The notes under the pieces: model-generated
Told to the model about the DNA's origin: nothing
The model's database searches: none
What the model saw: the letters and a program-made list of their open reading frames with translations, nothing else
From: DATKYQ01 sp035528415
Lineage (GTDB): Bacteria; Myxococcota; B64-G9
Assembly (NCBI GenBank): GCA_035528415.1
Contig: DATKYQ010000022.1
Coordinates: 1-64,000, forward strand
Direction: 5' to 3'
DNA: 64,000 nt
Translations under genes and position numbers: made by a program
Shown: positions 10,201-17,202 of the stretch, piece after piece
Layout of the letters: the number at the start of each line of letters is the position of its first letter
Numbering within the stretch: position 1 is the first letter of the stretch

Positions 10201-11135
10201 TCCTGGCCCGCGACATTCAGAGTCACCGTGCTGCCGTCGGCGCACGAGAAAGTCCCGGCCGAGTCGGTCTCTGCCGTCAATGTCACCTGCAGGCCGTCCG
10301 TGTTCGGGTCTGTGTCGTCCGCGGCGCGGAAGGTCGTCCCGTTGGCTGGTGTAAGGCGCACCGCGCAGCGGCCGGTGTCGATCGTTACCGAGATCTCGGA
10401 GGCGACCTGACCGCCCTGTGCATCTGTTGTCTCGACCCTGAGCAGGTCTACGCCCTCGGCCAGGTCGACGTCATCGAAGGCTGCCTGGCCATTGGCCAAC
10501 TGGCCGGCCGGCACGCGCGCAGACGAGTTTACCAACAACGCGACGTCCGTCCCGTCGCCTACGCCCTTGCAGGACACCGCAACGTCGTGCTGCATGCCCT
10601 CGCGGGCGGGCAGCGAGTCGTCGCCGGCCACCAGCCAGGCGCCGTCCTGGGGATCATCGAAGCGGCAGGCGGGCACGCCGAGCTGAACCGAGACGTCGGC
10701 GCAGTCTTCGACATTTCCCAATTGCGGCTCGCAAATAAGCGTGCCGTCGCTCATCCTGTCTATGGTCGTTGCACCCCGAACGCAGATGTGGTTGGCGCCG
10801 TCCTCGAAGGTCTGATCGGCGAACTCTACGTGGCCGGTCTGGCTCTCGACATCGTCCAGCGCTACCGTGCCATGAACCGTCTCGCCCGGCCGGCGATCGT
10901 TTACGAAGGTCAGGATCGTGCCCGCGGGCACGCAGGTCGTGCGGGCCGCGGCCGGGTACTGCACCCCTAGCTCAGCGGGCTGCGTGTCGTGGAACTCGGT
11001 CAGCACTGTGGCGCCGGGCTGGGTGATTTCAACCGACGGCACACAATCGCACGGATCCTTCTTACTGCCGCAATCACAGGCACTCGTCACTATCAACGCC
11101 AGGCACGCCGCCAGCGACAGGCGAAACAACTTCAT
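4233..11135 (-). CDS. Giant lipoprotein with Ig-like repeats and C-terminal FG-GAP propeller
   Basis: 2300 residues. The N-terminus is a lipoprotein signal peptide ending in VTSAC, with Cys20 as the predicted lipidated residue, then a Cys/Asp-rich stretch. Residues about 30-1830 are a long row of roughly 90-110-residue beta-sandwich-like modules, many opening with I-[TS]-x-P-x-D-G, as in bacterial Ig-like adhesins. The last 450 residues hold about seven FG-GAP units such as DINGDGFDDLFIGA and DFNGDGLPDIVSGA, expected to form a calcium-binding seven-bladed propeller. GGGGAGGT before the ATG supports the start. Likely a surface-anchored binding protein. It is followed within 16 bases by the small peptide gene, so it probably shares its transcript with the putative modification genes. 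Confidence 0.82.
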   Translation of the reverse strand: MKLFRLSLAACLALIVTSACDCGSKKDPCDCVPSVEITQPGATVLTEFHDTQPAELGVQYPAAARTTCVPAGTILTFVNDRRPGETVHGTVALDDVESQTGHVEFADQTFEDGANHICVRGATTIDRMSDGTLICEPQLGNVEDCADVSVQLGVPACRFDDPQDGAWLVAGDDSLPAREGMQHDVAVSCKGVGDGTDVALLVNSSARVPAGQLANGQAAFDDVDLAEGVDLLRVETTDAQGGQVASEISVTIDTGRCAVRLTPANGTTFRAADDTDPNTDGLQVTLTAETDSAGTFSCADGSTVTLNVAGQDIASATLTNHAAAFVATFADGNIPVYAIVTGTSNGRSLTNDYLVCATALDVALSSPGDGVTITDAADRDPGTAGIQVAVTGTSSGVPDGAHLTLLVDGQVLMDGADPLQPVVFFTGGDFEFDYASFSLQQDYTLKVKGQNACGEEAESALNTVSVLTQQRTCLVTSPANTAVLLAADDKDSNQANDLQYDVQVNTANVADGATFTLFISGQSPVAGLSVQDNLSVNEVTFADGPKTLKCVLGTGESSPDVFITVDGHSPTIAISNPADGAVFDTTDATVDVTTTGVEDGQLATVTVAWTDAGGTPHQTDYSATVTGNVAGIDLVLGSITGAATSNTLTANVADQAGNPAQPDSITVSAQVFSDPPVLTFVDPDGSSGPVTIAEGDRLYTVIVQVQNVAAGAKVSLVVNDNGHDRAPITIGASGSGFATFIGVLLPRGDVTLSASATNAAGTGQATVTLVVGDTSLPLVIITDPADGAYTQQETFDVTVDSDVEQGQSCYICSRAPAGTLPADCDAGAAIGTGTADASGDAIISVTRPEGEYQLWASCVNLAAAVGTSVPNRVVIDHTAPTVQFTLPADAAVFNAASVDQSGQAGFQIKVQASADVEDGQAADLTVDGQPAELIGAAPKFAGNQITYNAVTLLDQAGHALGIQACDKAGNCTDATPVNVTVDRIAPDVMITSPIDLAQLGSSADQSAAVGFQLDVACALSGAAAGDTITLERKVGGGAFEQVATHQLTAAEAASGYTFDNATLITSDDTSADPLTIQIQATVTDAAANSDLDNVSISVNRVLPEVLITRPNPDQSFNLFADMSSDFGFQTQVNVETHYTQSGDLLVLCASPGTGYPVGHCTGHGNEVWVGTVTGVTTYLTGVNLDQGDNTLVAFSENLPGQGNYSAPITVHVDSLPPTVESVVISSDADGNGCIKQSEAVFQATVVVSGAEDGRNLCLLNGWPPGVSVGCATVTSGQAVFGMSLADGDYDLTARVTDAAGNPNINQASPAIADPEAQFAIAVDSVPPAVAISSPSKATLIYADDLNQSTQDLDFNFAATTDAEDGQLVSFLIDSNSAGTGVVAGGTAALQTSMGQSNHALSVSVRDACGNSTTSLPFNVLVDTVRPTITCSQPTDGSTFNDQQVPFVCQTTGTDATQQITVSSSVGGVACTPSVDGSGTTSFNCGLQEAANQTLTVTVRDPSGNVSDPYIINNVTVDVTGCTIAFRDYSDQVRFNASDDTVPGGNLQVDLVACSSGCSSSNCPACTVTLTVAGSQVGNPQAPDATGCTTFIGVTFVHQEMGTLVAAAIDDGAGNIGSNSFTVQMVDLVPPQLMRNAPGANDVQCVASTGNPNANGVDILADKVAGGDCQMDLGFTVTDGDFNQALYPVTLTVEESSAPIVTPVDLTASPQSQTFTNTTMAHDATHTLDVIATDYAGNATHLSMTVEADVIAPGQIIGATAALDGALAASRHADVDLGWTAVGDDGTTGTATAYAIRWARTPITNETQWAAAAEIPNAKNPAAPTTPETFMAQWLPPLNTYHIAIRSVDELGNHGPIPADLSVDNLWNEVTCTTPSGNFGYDMWNVGDLNGDNRDDLIVSAIFLDAGAGGNQGAVFVFYGDADLTNWSNIANAQQLNRNRAGEYFGFDVSSGDLDGDMIPDVAVTGFGFDGFRGRVSIYFGRSLAQLPGQPDVEIRATSATANQLGRSVEVIGDINGDGFDDLFIGAPVADGNGRGYIFFGRSRANWQAAATDIDPAPLDQSYIPLASADLNVLGCDTDDWFSYRHGTTSLGDLDGDGKDDFALIASGVNELYTFDGAAASAITGRDIGTCADSVDIISQVVATPDSFRAGFGHRTAAGVDFTGDGLLDLLVTDAFSDRIYLLPGIDNSPSTPSVVIDGNYIRRINFTESINFGWDVDTGDINLDGWIDFITGSNSSAGHRAFVYLNTKISPFFDDSPAAVLSGAGGDYFGGGVAVGDFNGDGLPDIVSGAFGTNMIYILF

Positions 11136-11187
11136 GGGCTACCTCCCCGCTGCTGAGATCGATATTCAACCCTTTCCAGGGCTTCAC

Positions 11188-11217
11188 ATACTAGCCTAAA
11201 GTCAAGCACAAGATCAA
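11188..11217 (-). promoter_or_regulatory. Probable sigma-70 promoter for the giant lipoprotein operon
   Basis: On the minus strand TTGATC (complement of 11212-11217) is followed after 18 bases by TAGTAT (complement of 11188-11193). It lies about 50 bases before the ATG at 11135, in the 186-base gap behind the PqqD gene. The same -10 and 18-base spacing recur at 36523-36552. Confidence 0.5.
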
Positions 11218-11321
11218 TGACCGGGATCAACATTTAAACGGGCACCAAGAACTCACGGATTACTATCGGCGGGATCCCCCACGAGCTGAGCCATTCGGCC
11301 GAAAAACAGGTTCCTGCAGTT

Positions 11322-11891
11322 CTAGGCGCTTTCAACCAGGCCCTTCTTGGACAGGCACTCGACGAACCAGATGGTGTCCTTCTCGGCACGCCCCTTGTCG
11401 ACGTCGAACTCGGCGCATAGCAATTCGGCCATCTCTGCCAGCGAGCGATCGCCCGTCATCAACTCCCAGATGCGGGTACCCACGTCATTGAGAGTGTGCA
11501 TGGTGCTGTCGGCCGGAGTGATGATCACCGCCTCGCCGTCGATCATCCTCCAGGCGACTTCCTTCTGGCGCTGCACCCGGCTTTCGAGGGCGAAGGGGCC
11601 TTGCACTCCCTGAGAAATCCTGCGAACCCTCTTGGCCGGTGGCTTTTTGGAGGCCCCGCCTTTCTTCTTGATCGGCGCCTTCTTAGCTGCCTTTTTCTTG
11701 ACGACCTTCTTCTTGGGCACCTTTTTTACGACCTTCTTCTTGACCGCTTTTTTCTTGGACGTCTTTTTTACGACTTTCTTCTTGGCGGCTTTCTTTTTCA
11801 CATTCGCCCGGCTCGCAGTCGTCCGCTTGCCGGCCGACGCCTTTTTCGCCTGCTTTTTCTTGCTCTTGGACACTTTCTTCTTTGTCGCCAT
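11322..11891 (-). CDS. PqqD-domain protein with lysine-rich histone-H1-like arm
   Basis: 189 residues in two parts. Residues 1-91 are almost only Lys, Ala, Val and a few Ser/Thr/Pro, in blocks such as KKKVVKKVPKKKVVKKK, like the tails of histone H1, Hc1 or AlgP. Residues about 105-188 read as a PqqD domain: AWRMIDGEAVIITPADS, then MHTLNDVGTRIWELMTG, then a helical end with FDVDKGRAEKD. PqqD domains are winged-helix chaperones that bring precursor peptides to radical SAM enzymes. A radical SAM gene is downstream on the same strand. The arm could bind nucleic acid, ribosomes or membranes; that is inference. The coding DNA of the arm is a low-complexity AAG/AAA-rich tract prone to length change. 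The ATG is preceded by GTAGGGGGTTCC. Confidence 0.72.
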   Translation of the reverse strand: MATKKKVSKSKKKQAKKASAGKRTTASRANVKKKAAKKKVVKKTSKKKAVKKKVVKKVPKKKVVKKKAAKKAPIKKKGGASKKPPAKRVRRISQGVQGPFALESRVQRQKEVAWRMIDGEAVIITPADSTMHTLNDVGTRIWELMTGDRSLAEMAELLCAEFDVDKGRAEKDTIWFVECLSKKGLVESA

Positions 11892-11933
11892 GGAACCCCC
11901 TACGTTCCGGTTTATTGCTTTTGGATAGGACAG

Positions 11934-11962
11934 AGTCTACGGATACCTTACCCCCTTGTCAA
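11934..11962 (-). promoter_or_regulatory. Strong sigma-70-like promoter for the PqqD-domain gene
   Basis: On the minus strand TTGACA (complement of 11957-11962) and TAGACT (complement of 11934-11939) are separated by 17 bases. The ATG at 11891 is about 43 bases downstream. It lies in the 90-base gap behind the GlcF-like gene. Confidence 0.6.
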
Positions 11963-11981
11963 TCCTATATTTCCTAAAAAA

Positions 11982-13289
11982 TCAATCTGTCTCGGGGTCT
12001 GCCTCGCCAAAGCGTAGAAGGGCCTCAGATGTCAGGATCACCTCGCTACCGGGCTTTACCCTGCCCAGCGCCTCTGTAAGCTGCAACAGGCACCCGGAAC
12101 ACTCGGTCACCAGGATGTCGGCCCCCGAGCGCAACACGCTGTCCAACTTGCGCTCGGCGATCGCCAGTGACAGATCGTAGTGCGAGACGCAAAACGAGCC
12201 CCCCTGGCCGCAGCAACGATCGGCGTCCTCCATCTCGGTAAATCTGGCATTCGGCAACGATGTCAGCAACTTGCGGGGAGCATCCCTCTCTTTGAGACCC
12301 TTGGCCAGGTGGCAGGGATCGTGATACGTCAACAGTGGGCCCCGTTTTTCGCCCAGGGCGGTTTTAGGCGGGCTATCTCCGCGCAATTTCAGCCACAATG
12401 CAGAAAACGGCACCACCCGCTCTTCGAACTCCCGTGCCCGCCCGGCAACCTCGACATCATCGGAAAGCAGCTCGACCATATGCTTCGAAAGCATGTAGAC
12501 GCACGAGGCGCAAGGCGAGGTGATGTATCGCGGCCAGTGCCCGTCCGCCGGCAAGAAGGCATCCAGATTGCGTAGCGCGAGTTTGCGGGCCGCCTGTGTC
12601 TCACCGGCGCCGAAGGCCGGCAATCCGCAGCAGCCCTGGTCGGCGGGAACAATTACCGAGGCTCCCAGGCCGGCCAGGCCGGCCAGGGCCGCACCCGCCG
12701 CCTGCGGCCGCAAGTAGTTCGAAACGCAGCCCGCAAAGAGAGCCACATCGACCTCCTCTGTGCCAACGGCTTTCTTCTTACCGCGCTCGATAAAGAACGG
12801 CCTGGATATCTTTGGAATGCGGTGGCGCTCGCCTCCCGGCCCGCGCAGGAAGCGGATATGCAGGCCGCTTTCCTTGGGCACCTTGGAGGCCCACAGGAGC
12901 CGCGAGAAGCGCGCGCCGGAAAGCAGCGCCGGCAACAGCCGCCGGGATGGCAATATCTTGCGCAGCACATAGCTTTTTAGGCGCCCGGTCTTCTTGGCCG
13001 CGGCCAGCCTGGCCCGCTCGGCCTGGACGATAAAGGGAGTATCCACCTGGTTGGGACAAACCGCCGTGCAGGAGCCGCACAACAGACAGGCCGAAAGGTG
13101 AAAGCGGAACACCTGCCCGGCTGCGAGCCGTCCGTCCTGCCCCGCCCGGGTCAAGGCGATCTTGCCGCGGGCGACGCCGCCTTCTCTTTGAGTCGCCCCG
13201 TAGACCGGACACTGCGCCATGCAGGCGCCGCAGCGCACGCAGCGATCGATCTCGGAGCGCAGGCTCGGTTTTTTCTTCTCAGGAGCCAT
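11982..13289 (-). CDS. GlcF-like (Fe-S)-binding oxidoreductase subunit
   Basis: 435 residues. Two ferredoxin-type cluster motifs lie at the N-terminus, CVRCGACMAQCPVYG and CLLCGSCTAVCPNQ, for two [4Fe-4S] clusters. Two CCG domains follow, with CCGLPAFGAGE and SPCASC in the first, and DPCHLAKG, CCGQGGSFCV and ECSGC in the second. This is the layout of GlcF/GlpC-type electron-transfer subunits of glycolate, D-lactate or similar 2-hydroxyacid dehydrogenases. It overlaps the end of the flavoprotein gene by 11 bases and is last in the operon with etfA and etfB, so electrons probably pass between hydroxyacid, flavin, these clusters and ETF. Substrate is not fixed by sequence. Confidence 0.85.
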   Translation of the reverse strand: MAPEKKKPSLRSEIDRCVRCGACMAQCPVYGATQREGGVARGKIALTRAGQDGRLAAGQVFRFHLSACLLCGSCTAVCPNQVDTPFIVQAERARLAAAKKTGRLKSYVLRKILPSRRLLPALLSGARFSRLLWASKVPKESGLHIRFLRGPGGERHRIPKISRPFFIERGKKKAVGTEEVDVALFAGCVSNYLRPQAAGAALAGLAGLGASVIVPADQGCCGLPAFGAGETQAARKLALRNLDAFLPADGHWPRYITSPCASCVYMLSKHMVELLSDDVEVAGRAREFEERVVPFSALWLKLRGDSPPKTALGEKRGPLLTYHDPCHLAKGLKERDAPRKLLTSLPNARFTEMEDADRCCGQGGSFCVSHYDLSLAIAERKLDSVLRSGADILVTECSGCLLQLTEALGRVKPGSEVILTSEALLRFGEADPETD

Positions 13290-14691
13290 CTTCGGCGCGC
13301 TCGGGAAAGATCTTGGCCGGGTTCATGATTCCCCGCGGATCGAGCGCGGCCTTGATCGCCCGCATGGCGTCGATCGACTCCTCGGACAACTCGAGCGAGA
13401 GGTATTTCTGCTTAGTAGTGCCCACGCCGTGCTCACCGGTGATGCTGCCGTGAAGCGAGATTACCAGGCGGAACATCTCGGTAACGGCCCGCTCCACGCG
13501 GCACACCTCGTCGCTGTTGAGCGGATTTGCCAAAAAGTTTACGTGCAGGTTGCCGTCGCCGGCGTGTCCGAATATGGCGCACTTGATATCGTTTTCTTCG
13601 GCAATCGAGTGAATGCCGGCCACCGCCCGGGGCAGGCTGGAAAGCGGCACCACTATATCCTCATTGACCTTGAGCGGGGCTATCTTGGCCAAGGCCGGGC
13701 CGACGGCTCGCCTGGCTTTCCAGATGCTTTCTGCCTCCGCCGCATCGGCAGCCAGTTTGACCAGACCGGCTTTTCCTTCGCGCATTACCCGTTCGACGAT
13801 TGCGGCCGCGCGCTCGACGTCGCCTGCGCCCCCGTCCACCTCGATGATCAACACGGCCCCGGCTTCCCGAGGCAGCCCGGATGACGATTTCTCGCCGTAA
13901 TCCTCGACACAGCGCACGGCGTTGCCGTCCATGAACTCGATGGCCGCGGGCAGCACCCCGGCCCGGAAGGTCGCGCCCACCGCCGCCGCGGCCTGCTCGA
14001 CCTCGGCAAAAACGGCAAGTAAGGTGCGCCTTGATTCAGGCAAGGGCAACAGCCGCAGGGTGGCCTCGGTGATGATGCCCAGCGTTCCCTCGGAGCCCAA
14101 TAGCAGCGACAGCAGGTCGTAGCCGGCCACCGACTTGAGGGTGCGCGCTCCCAGGCGCACCAGCTGCCCTTCGGGCAGCACCGCCTGCAGCGCCAGCACG
14201 CTCTGCCGGGTGACTCCGTACTTGACCGCCCGCGGGCCGCCGGCGTTCTCGGCCAGGTTGCCGCCGATGGTGCAGGTCGCCATACTCTGTGGATCGGGCG
14301 CATAGAAGAATCCCTGCGCCTCGACCTGCTTTTGCAAGTGCTCTGTCACCACTCCCGGCTCTACTATGGCCTGGAGGTTATCGGCGTCGATGCGCAGGAT
14401 ACGATTCATGCGCTGGGTGCTTATCACCACCCCGCCGCGGATGGGCCGCGCGCCCCCGGTCAACCCGGTCCCCGCACCGCGCGGAATCACGAAAAAGGGC
14501 GTCCGGTTGGCTAGTAGCACGATCTTGGCGATTTCCTCGGCCGTGCCCGCCAGCACCACGGCGTCGGGCCTGACCACCTCGGCCGCCGGCGTGGCGTCGT
14601 AGCCGTAGAGCACAAGCTCTTCGGGCGCCGTCAGCAGGTTTTCTGAGCCGACGATACTGCCAATTTCTTTCAGTAGGCCGGCATCCAGCAT
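13279..14691 (-). CDS. FAD-linked 2-hydroxyacid dehydrogenase (GlcD/D-lactate dehydrogenase family)
   Basis: 470 residues, usual length for GlcD. The FAD_binding_4 (PCMH) domain is in the N-terminal half: PRGAGTGLTGGARPIRGG is the dinucleotide loop and ATIGGNLAENAGG-like ATCTIGGNLAENAGGPRAVK follows. The C-terminal FAD-oxidase C domain ends with the conserved SITGEHGVG, FGHAGDGNLHVN and ALDPRGIMNPAKIF. GAGGTG before the ATG supports the start. It probably oxidises glycolate, D-lactate or another D-2-hydroxyacid in the cytoplasm. The etfA gene ends 11 bases upstream, and the GlcF-like subunit follows with overlap, implying a multi-subunit dehydrogenase linked to ETF. Confidence 0.87.
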   Translation of the reverse strand: MLDAGLLKEIGSIVGSENLLTAPEELVLYGYDATPAAEVVRPDAVVLAGTAEEIAKIVLLANRTPFFVIPRGAGTGLTGGARPIRGGVVISTQRMNRILRIDADNLQAIVEPGVVTEHLQKQVEAQGFFYAPDPQSMATCTIGGNLAENAGGPRAVKYGVTRQSVLALQAVLPEGQLVRLGARTLKSVAGYDLLSLLLGSEGTLGIITEATLRLLPLPESRRTLLAVFAEVEQAAAAVGATFRAGVLPAAIEFMDGNAVRCVEDYGEKSSSGLPREAGAVLIIEVDGGAGDVERAAAIVERVMREGKAGLVKLAADAAEAESIWKARRAVGPALAKIAPLKVNEDIVVPLSSLPRAVAGIHSIAEENDIKCAIFGHAGDGNLHVNFLANPLNSDEVCRVERAVTEMFRLVISLHGSITGEHGVGTTKQKYLSLELSEESIDAMRAIKAALDPRGIMNPAKIFPERAEDGS

Positions 14692-14702
14692 CCAGCACCT
14701 CG

Positions 14703-15671
14703 CTACTGTTTCGCCTTCTTGATCTCCTCGACCAACTCGGGAACCGCCTTGAACAGGTCGGCCACCAGGCCGTAGTCGGCCACCGAGAAAATCGGCGCCT
14801 CCTCGTCCTTGTTGATGGCCACGATGGTCTTCGAGCTTTTCATCCCGGCCAGGTGCTGAATGGCGCCGGAGATACCGATTGCCACATAGAGGTCGGGGGC
14901 AACCACCTTGCCGGTCTGCCCAACCTGCAGATCGTTGGGCACCCAGCCGGCGTCAACCGCGGCCCGCGTGGCGCCGACCGCGGCGCCCAGCAGGTCGGCC
15001 AGGCCCTCGATCAGCTTGAAGCCCTCTTCTCCCTTGGTGCCGCGCCCGCCGCTTACGATCATGTTCGCCTCGGTCAGCTCGGGCCGCTCGCTTTTTACTT
15101 CTTCGAACCTGATGAAACGCTTGCCGGGCTTGTCGAAGTCGATATTGACCGTGACCGCAACTTTCTCGCCGCCCGGTTCGCCTTTGGGCGCCGGGTCGAA
15201 CTCGGTGCCGCGAATGGTGACTACTTTCACCGCTGTGGTGATCTCGACGGCCACTATGGCGTTGCCCGCCCAGACCGGCCTGAGGAAATGGCCGTTGTCG
15301 TCGATCCCCAATATGTCCGAGGCCATGCCGGCCCCGAGCTTGGCGGCCAGGCGCGGCAGCATGTCCTTGGCCATGGCCGTCGCGGTGGCGCCTACGAGCT
15401 CTGCTCCCATATCTCCGGCCACCTTGGCGGCAATCGCCGCGTGACTCTCTGCCAGGTAGGGGCCCAGCTTTTCGTGGTCGGCCATGTGCACCTTGGCCGC
15501 GCCGTAGCAGGCGGCCTGGTCGGCGACGGCCGAGATGTCGTGTCCAATTACCAGAATGTGAAATTCGCCGCCGGTCTTGGCGACGTAATCCCTGGCACAG
15601 CTGAACGCGGCCAGGCTGGCCTTCTTGAGCTTCCCGTCCTTGTGCTCGGCTATGATAAGTGCGTTGCCCAT
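14703..15671 (-). CDS. etfA: Electron transfer flavoprotein alpha subunit
   Basis: 322 residues from the ATG at 15671, chosen because AAGGAGA lies seven bases before it; a longer open frame upstream runs into etfB and is not coding. The N-terminal ETF domain starts NALIIAEHKDGKLKKASLA. The C-terminal FAD domain has VSGGRGTKGEEGFKLIEGLA, GATRAAVDAGWV, QVGQTGKVVAPDLY, AIGISGAIQHLAGM and INKDEEAPIF, all classic ETF-alpha sites that wrap the FAD. Works as heterodimer with the EtfB encoded 20 bases upstream, carrying electrons between flavin dehydrogenases and a quinone reductase or the hydroxyacid dehydrogenase encoded next. Confidence 0.93.
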   Translation of the reverse strand: MGNALIIAEHKDGKLKKASLAAFSCARDYVAKTGGEFHILVIGHDISAVADQAACYGAAKVHMADHEKLGPYLAESHAAIAAKVAGDMGAELVGATATAMAKDMLPRLAAKLGAGMASDILGIDDNGHFLRPVWAGNAIVAVEITTAVKVVTIRGTEFDPAPKGEPGGEKVAVTVNIDFDKPGKRFIRFEEVKSERPELTEANMIVSGGRGTKGEEGFKLIEGLADLLGAAVGATRAAVDAGWVPNDLQVGQTGKVVAPDLYVAIGISGAIQHLAGMKSSKTIVAINKDEEAPIFSVADYGLVADLFKAVPELVEEIKKAKQ

Positions 15672-15691
15672 GTCTCGTCTCCTTGCCCGCG

Positions 15692-16444
15692 TCAGATTAG
15701 CTTGGCTTCGTCCCTGAGCTTGGCCACCAGGGTGGGCACGTCGGGAACCTTGATACCCGCCTTGCGCACGGGCGGCTCCAAGAAGGTGTGCCAAACCATC
15801 CGGGCGCCGGTGTCCAGGCCCATCGAGGACAGCTCTATCGCGCGGATCGGCTTGCGCTTGGCTTTCATGATGCCCGGCAGCGAGGCGTAGCGCGGTTCGT
15901 TGAGGCGCAGGTCGGCGGTGATCACGGCCGGCAGATCGACCTCGACGTGATCGAAGCCGCCGTCCACTTCGCGGGTCACCTGGGCCGTCTTGCCGTCTTC
16001 GGCGATCTCGATCTTCGAGGCGAAGCAGGCCTGGCCGACTCCCAAAAACTCGGCCAGCATCTGCCCGGCCTGGTTGTTGTCGCCGTCGACCGCCTGCTTG
16101 CCCATCAGGATCAGGTCCGGCTGCTCCTCGGCCACGATTTTCTCGAGGATCCTGGCCACGACGACAGAGTCGGGAGCATCGTCGGTGATTACCTGCACGC
16201 CGCTGTCGGCTCCCATGGCTAACCCGGAGCGAATCTCCTTGGTGCACTCCTTGGGCCCGATGCTCACTACCACCACCTCGCCGCCGAATTTCTCCTTGAT
16301 GCGAATGCCCTCCTCGACGGCGATCTCATCGAAGGGATTTACCTTGAAGTCGATTCCTTCGGTCACGACGCCCGAGCCGTCGGGCTTGACCTTGATCTTG
16401 ACGTCCGGGTCGGTGACCCGTTTCGCGGTAACCAGAACTTTCAC
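15692..16444 (-). CDS. etfB: Electron transfer flavoprotein beta subunit
   Basis: 250 residues, normal length. GKQAVDGDNNQAGQMLAEFL is the nucleotide-binding region and ADLRLNEPRYASLPGIMKAK is the recognition loop that docks on partner dehydrogenases. This loop matches the classical, AMP-binding ETF of mitochondria and respiratory bacteria and not the electron-bifurcating type, so simple electron transfer is the better reading. AAGGAGG lies before the ATG at 16444. It sits between the transaldolase-like gene and etfA in one operon. Confidence 0.93.
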   Translation of the reverse strand: MKVLVTAKRVTDPDVKIKVKPDGSGVVTEGIDFKVNPFDEIAVEEGIRIKEKFGGEVVVVSIGPKECTKEIRSGLAMGADSGVQVITDDAPDSVVVARILEKIVAEEQPDLILMGKQAVDGDNNQAGQMLAEFLGVGQACFASKIEIAEDGKTAQVTREVDGGFDHVEVDLPAVITADLRLNEPRYASLPGIMKAKRKPIRAIELSSMGLDTGARMVWHTFLEPPVRKAGIKVPDVPTLVAKLRDEAKLI

Positions 16445-16480
16445 GATTTGCCTCCTTGTCTCGGTTATGCCTTGTTAGTG

Positions 16481-17176
16481 TCATTTACGAATCGTCTTTT
16501 GATTCGTTAGTGCCACGTTATGCTGTGCATTATCAGTAGGAATCTTCTTGTAATCCGCCAAAAAAGCCGCGATGCCGTTGTCGGTCAGGGGATGCTTGAC
16601 CAAAGTGCCGAAGATCTTGAAGGGCACGGTCACGATGTGCGCGCCGATCAACGCCGACTGGTAGACGTGCACCGGGCTGCGGATGCTGGCCACGATCACC
16701 TCGCTCTTGTAGCCGTAGTTGTGCAGCATGGCCAGCATGTCGGCGACCATGTCCATGCCGTCGCTGCCCACGTCGTCCAGCCGGCCGACGAAGGGGCTGA
16801 TGAAGTCGGCGCCTGCCTTGGCGGCCAGCAATCCCTGCAGGGGCTGGAACACCAGGGTGACGTTGGTCTTGATACCCTCGGCGGCGCAGACCTTGACCGC
16901 CTTGAGCCCCTCGAGCGTCATCGGGATCTTGACGGTGATGTTTTCGTGGATCTTGGCCAGATCCCGGGCCTCGGACAGCATGCCCTCCGTGTTCTCGGAT
17001 ATGACCTCGGCCGAGATGGGTCCGTCGACGATGGTGGTTATCTCCTTGATAACCTCGATAAAAGGTCGACCGGTGCGGGACACCAGGCTCGGGTTGGTGG
17101 TCACGCCGTCCACCAGTCCCATCGCGGCTCCTTCGCGGATTTCGTCTACGTTGGCGGTATCCAGGAATATCTTCAT
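16481..17176 (-). CDS. Transaldolase / fructose-6-phosphate aldolase family protein
   Basis: 231 residues, typical of the short transaldolase (FSA/TalC-like) group. MKIFLDTANVDEIREGAA, then VDGVTTNPSLV, are the N-terminal family signatures. ENITVKIPMTLEGLKA contains the Lys expected to form the Schiff base, and NVTLVFQPLQGLLAAKAGAD and ISPFVGRLDD complete the barrel. It would move or release a dihydroxyacetone unit in non-oxidative pentose phosphate metabolism. AGGAGGACTGCAA precedes the ATG. It has its own promoter and is first in the operon with etfB, etfA and the dehydrogenase genes. Transaldolase versus F6P aldolase activity cannot be told by eye. Confidence 0.85.
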   Translation of the reverse strand: MKIFLDTANVDEIREGAAMGLVDGVTTNPSLVSRTGRPFIEVIKEITTIVDGPISAEVISENTEGMLSEARDLAKIHENITVKIPMTLEGLKAVKVCAAEGIKTNVTLVFQPLQGLLAAKAGADFISPFVGRLDDVGSDGMDMVADMLAMLHNYGYKSEVIVASIRSPVHVYQSALIGAHIVTVPFKIFGTLVKHPLTDNGIAAFLADYKKIPTDNAQHNVALTNQKTIRK

Positions 17177-17202
17177 TTGCAGTCCTCCTTGGGTCCGAGC
17201 GG

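Noticed and set aside
8505..10970. Long open frame (821 codons) opposite the giant lipoprotein
   Set aside because: It is the antisense of a strongly supported gene with signal peptide and FG-GAP repeats; the product is rich in Arg, Gly and His without any motif, as expected for a shadow of GC-rich coding DNA.
14703..16444. Electron-bifurcating ETF
   Set aside because: EtfB carries the classical recognition loop ADLRLNEPRYASLPGIMKAK of AMP-type ETF, which argues against the FAD-containing bifurcating group.
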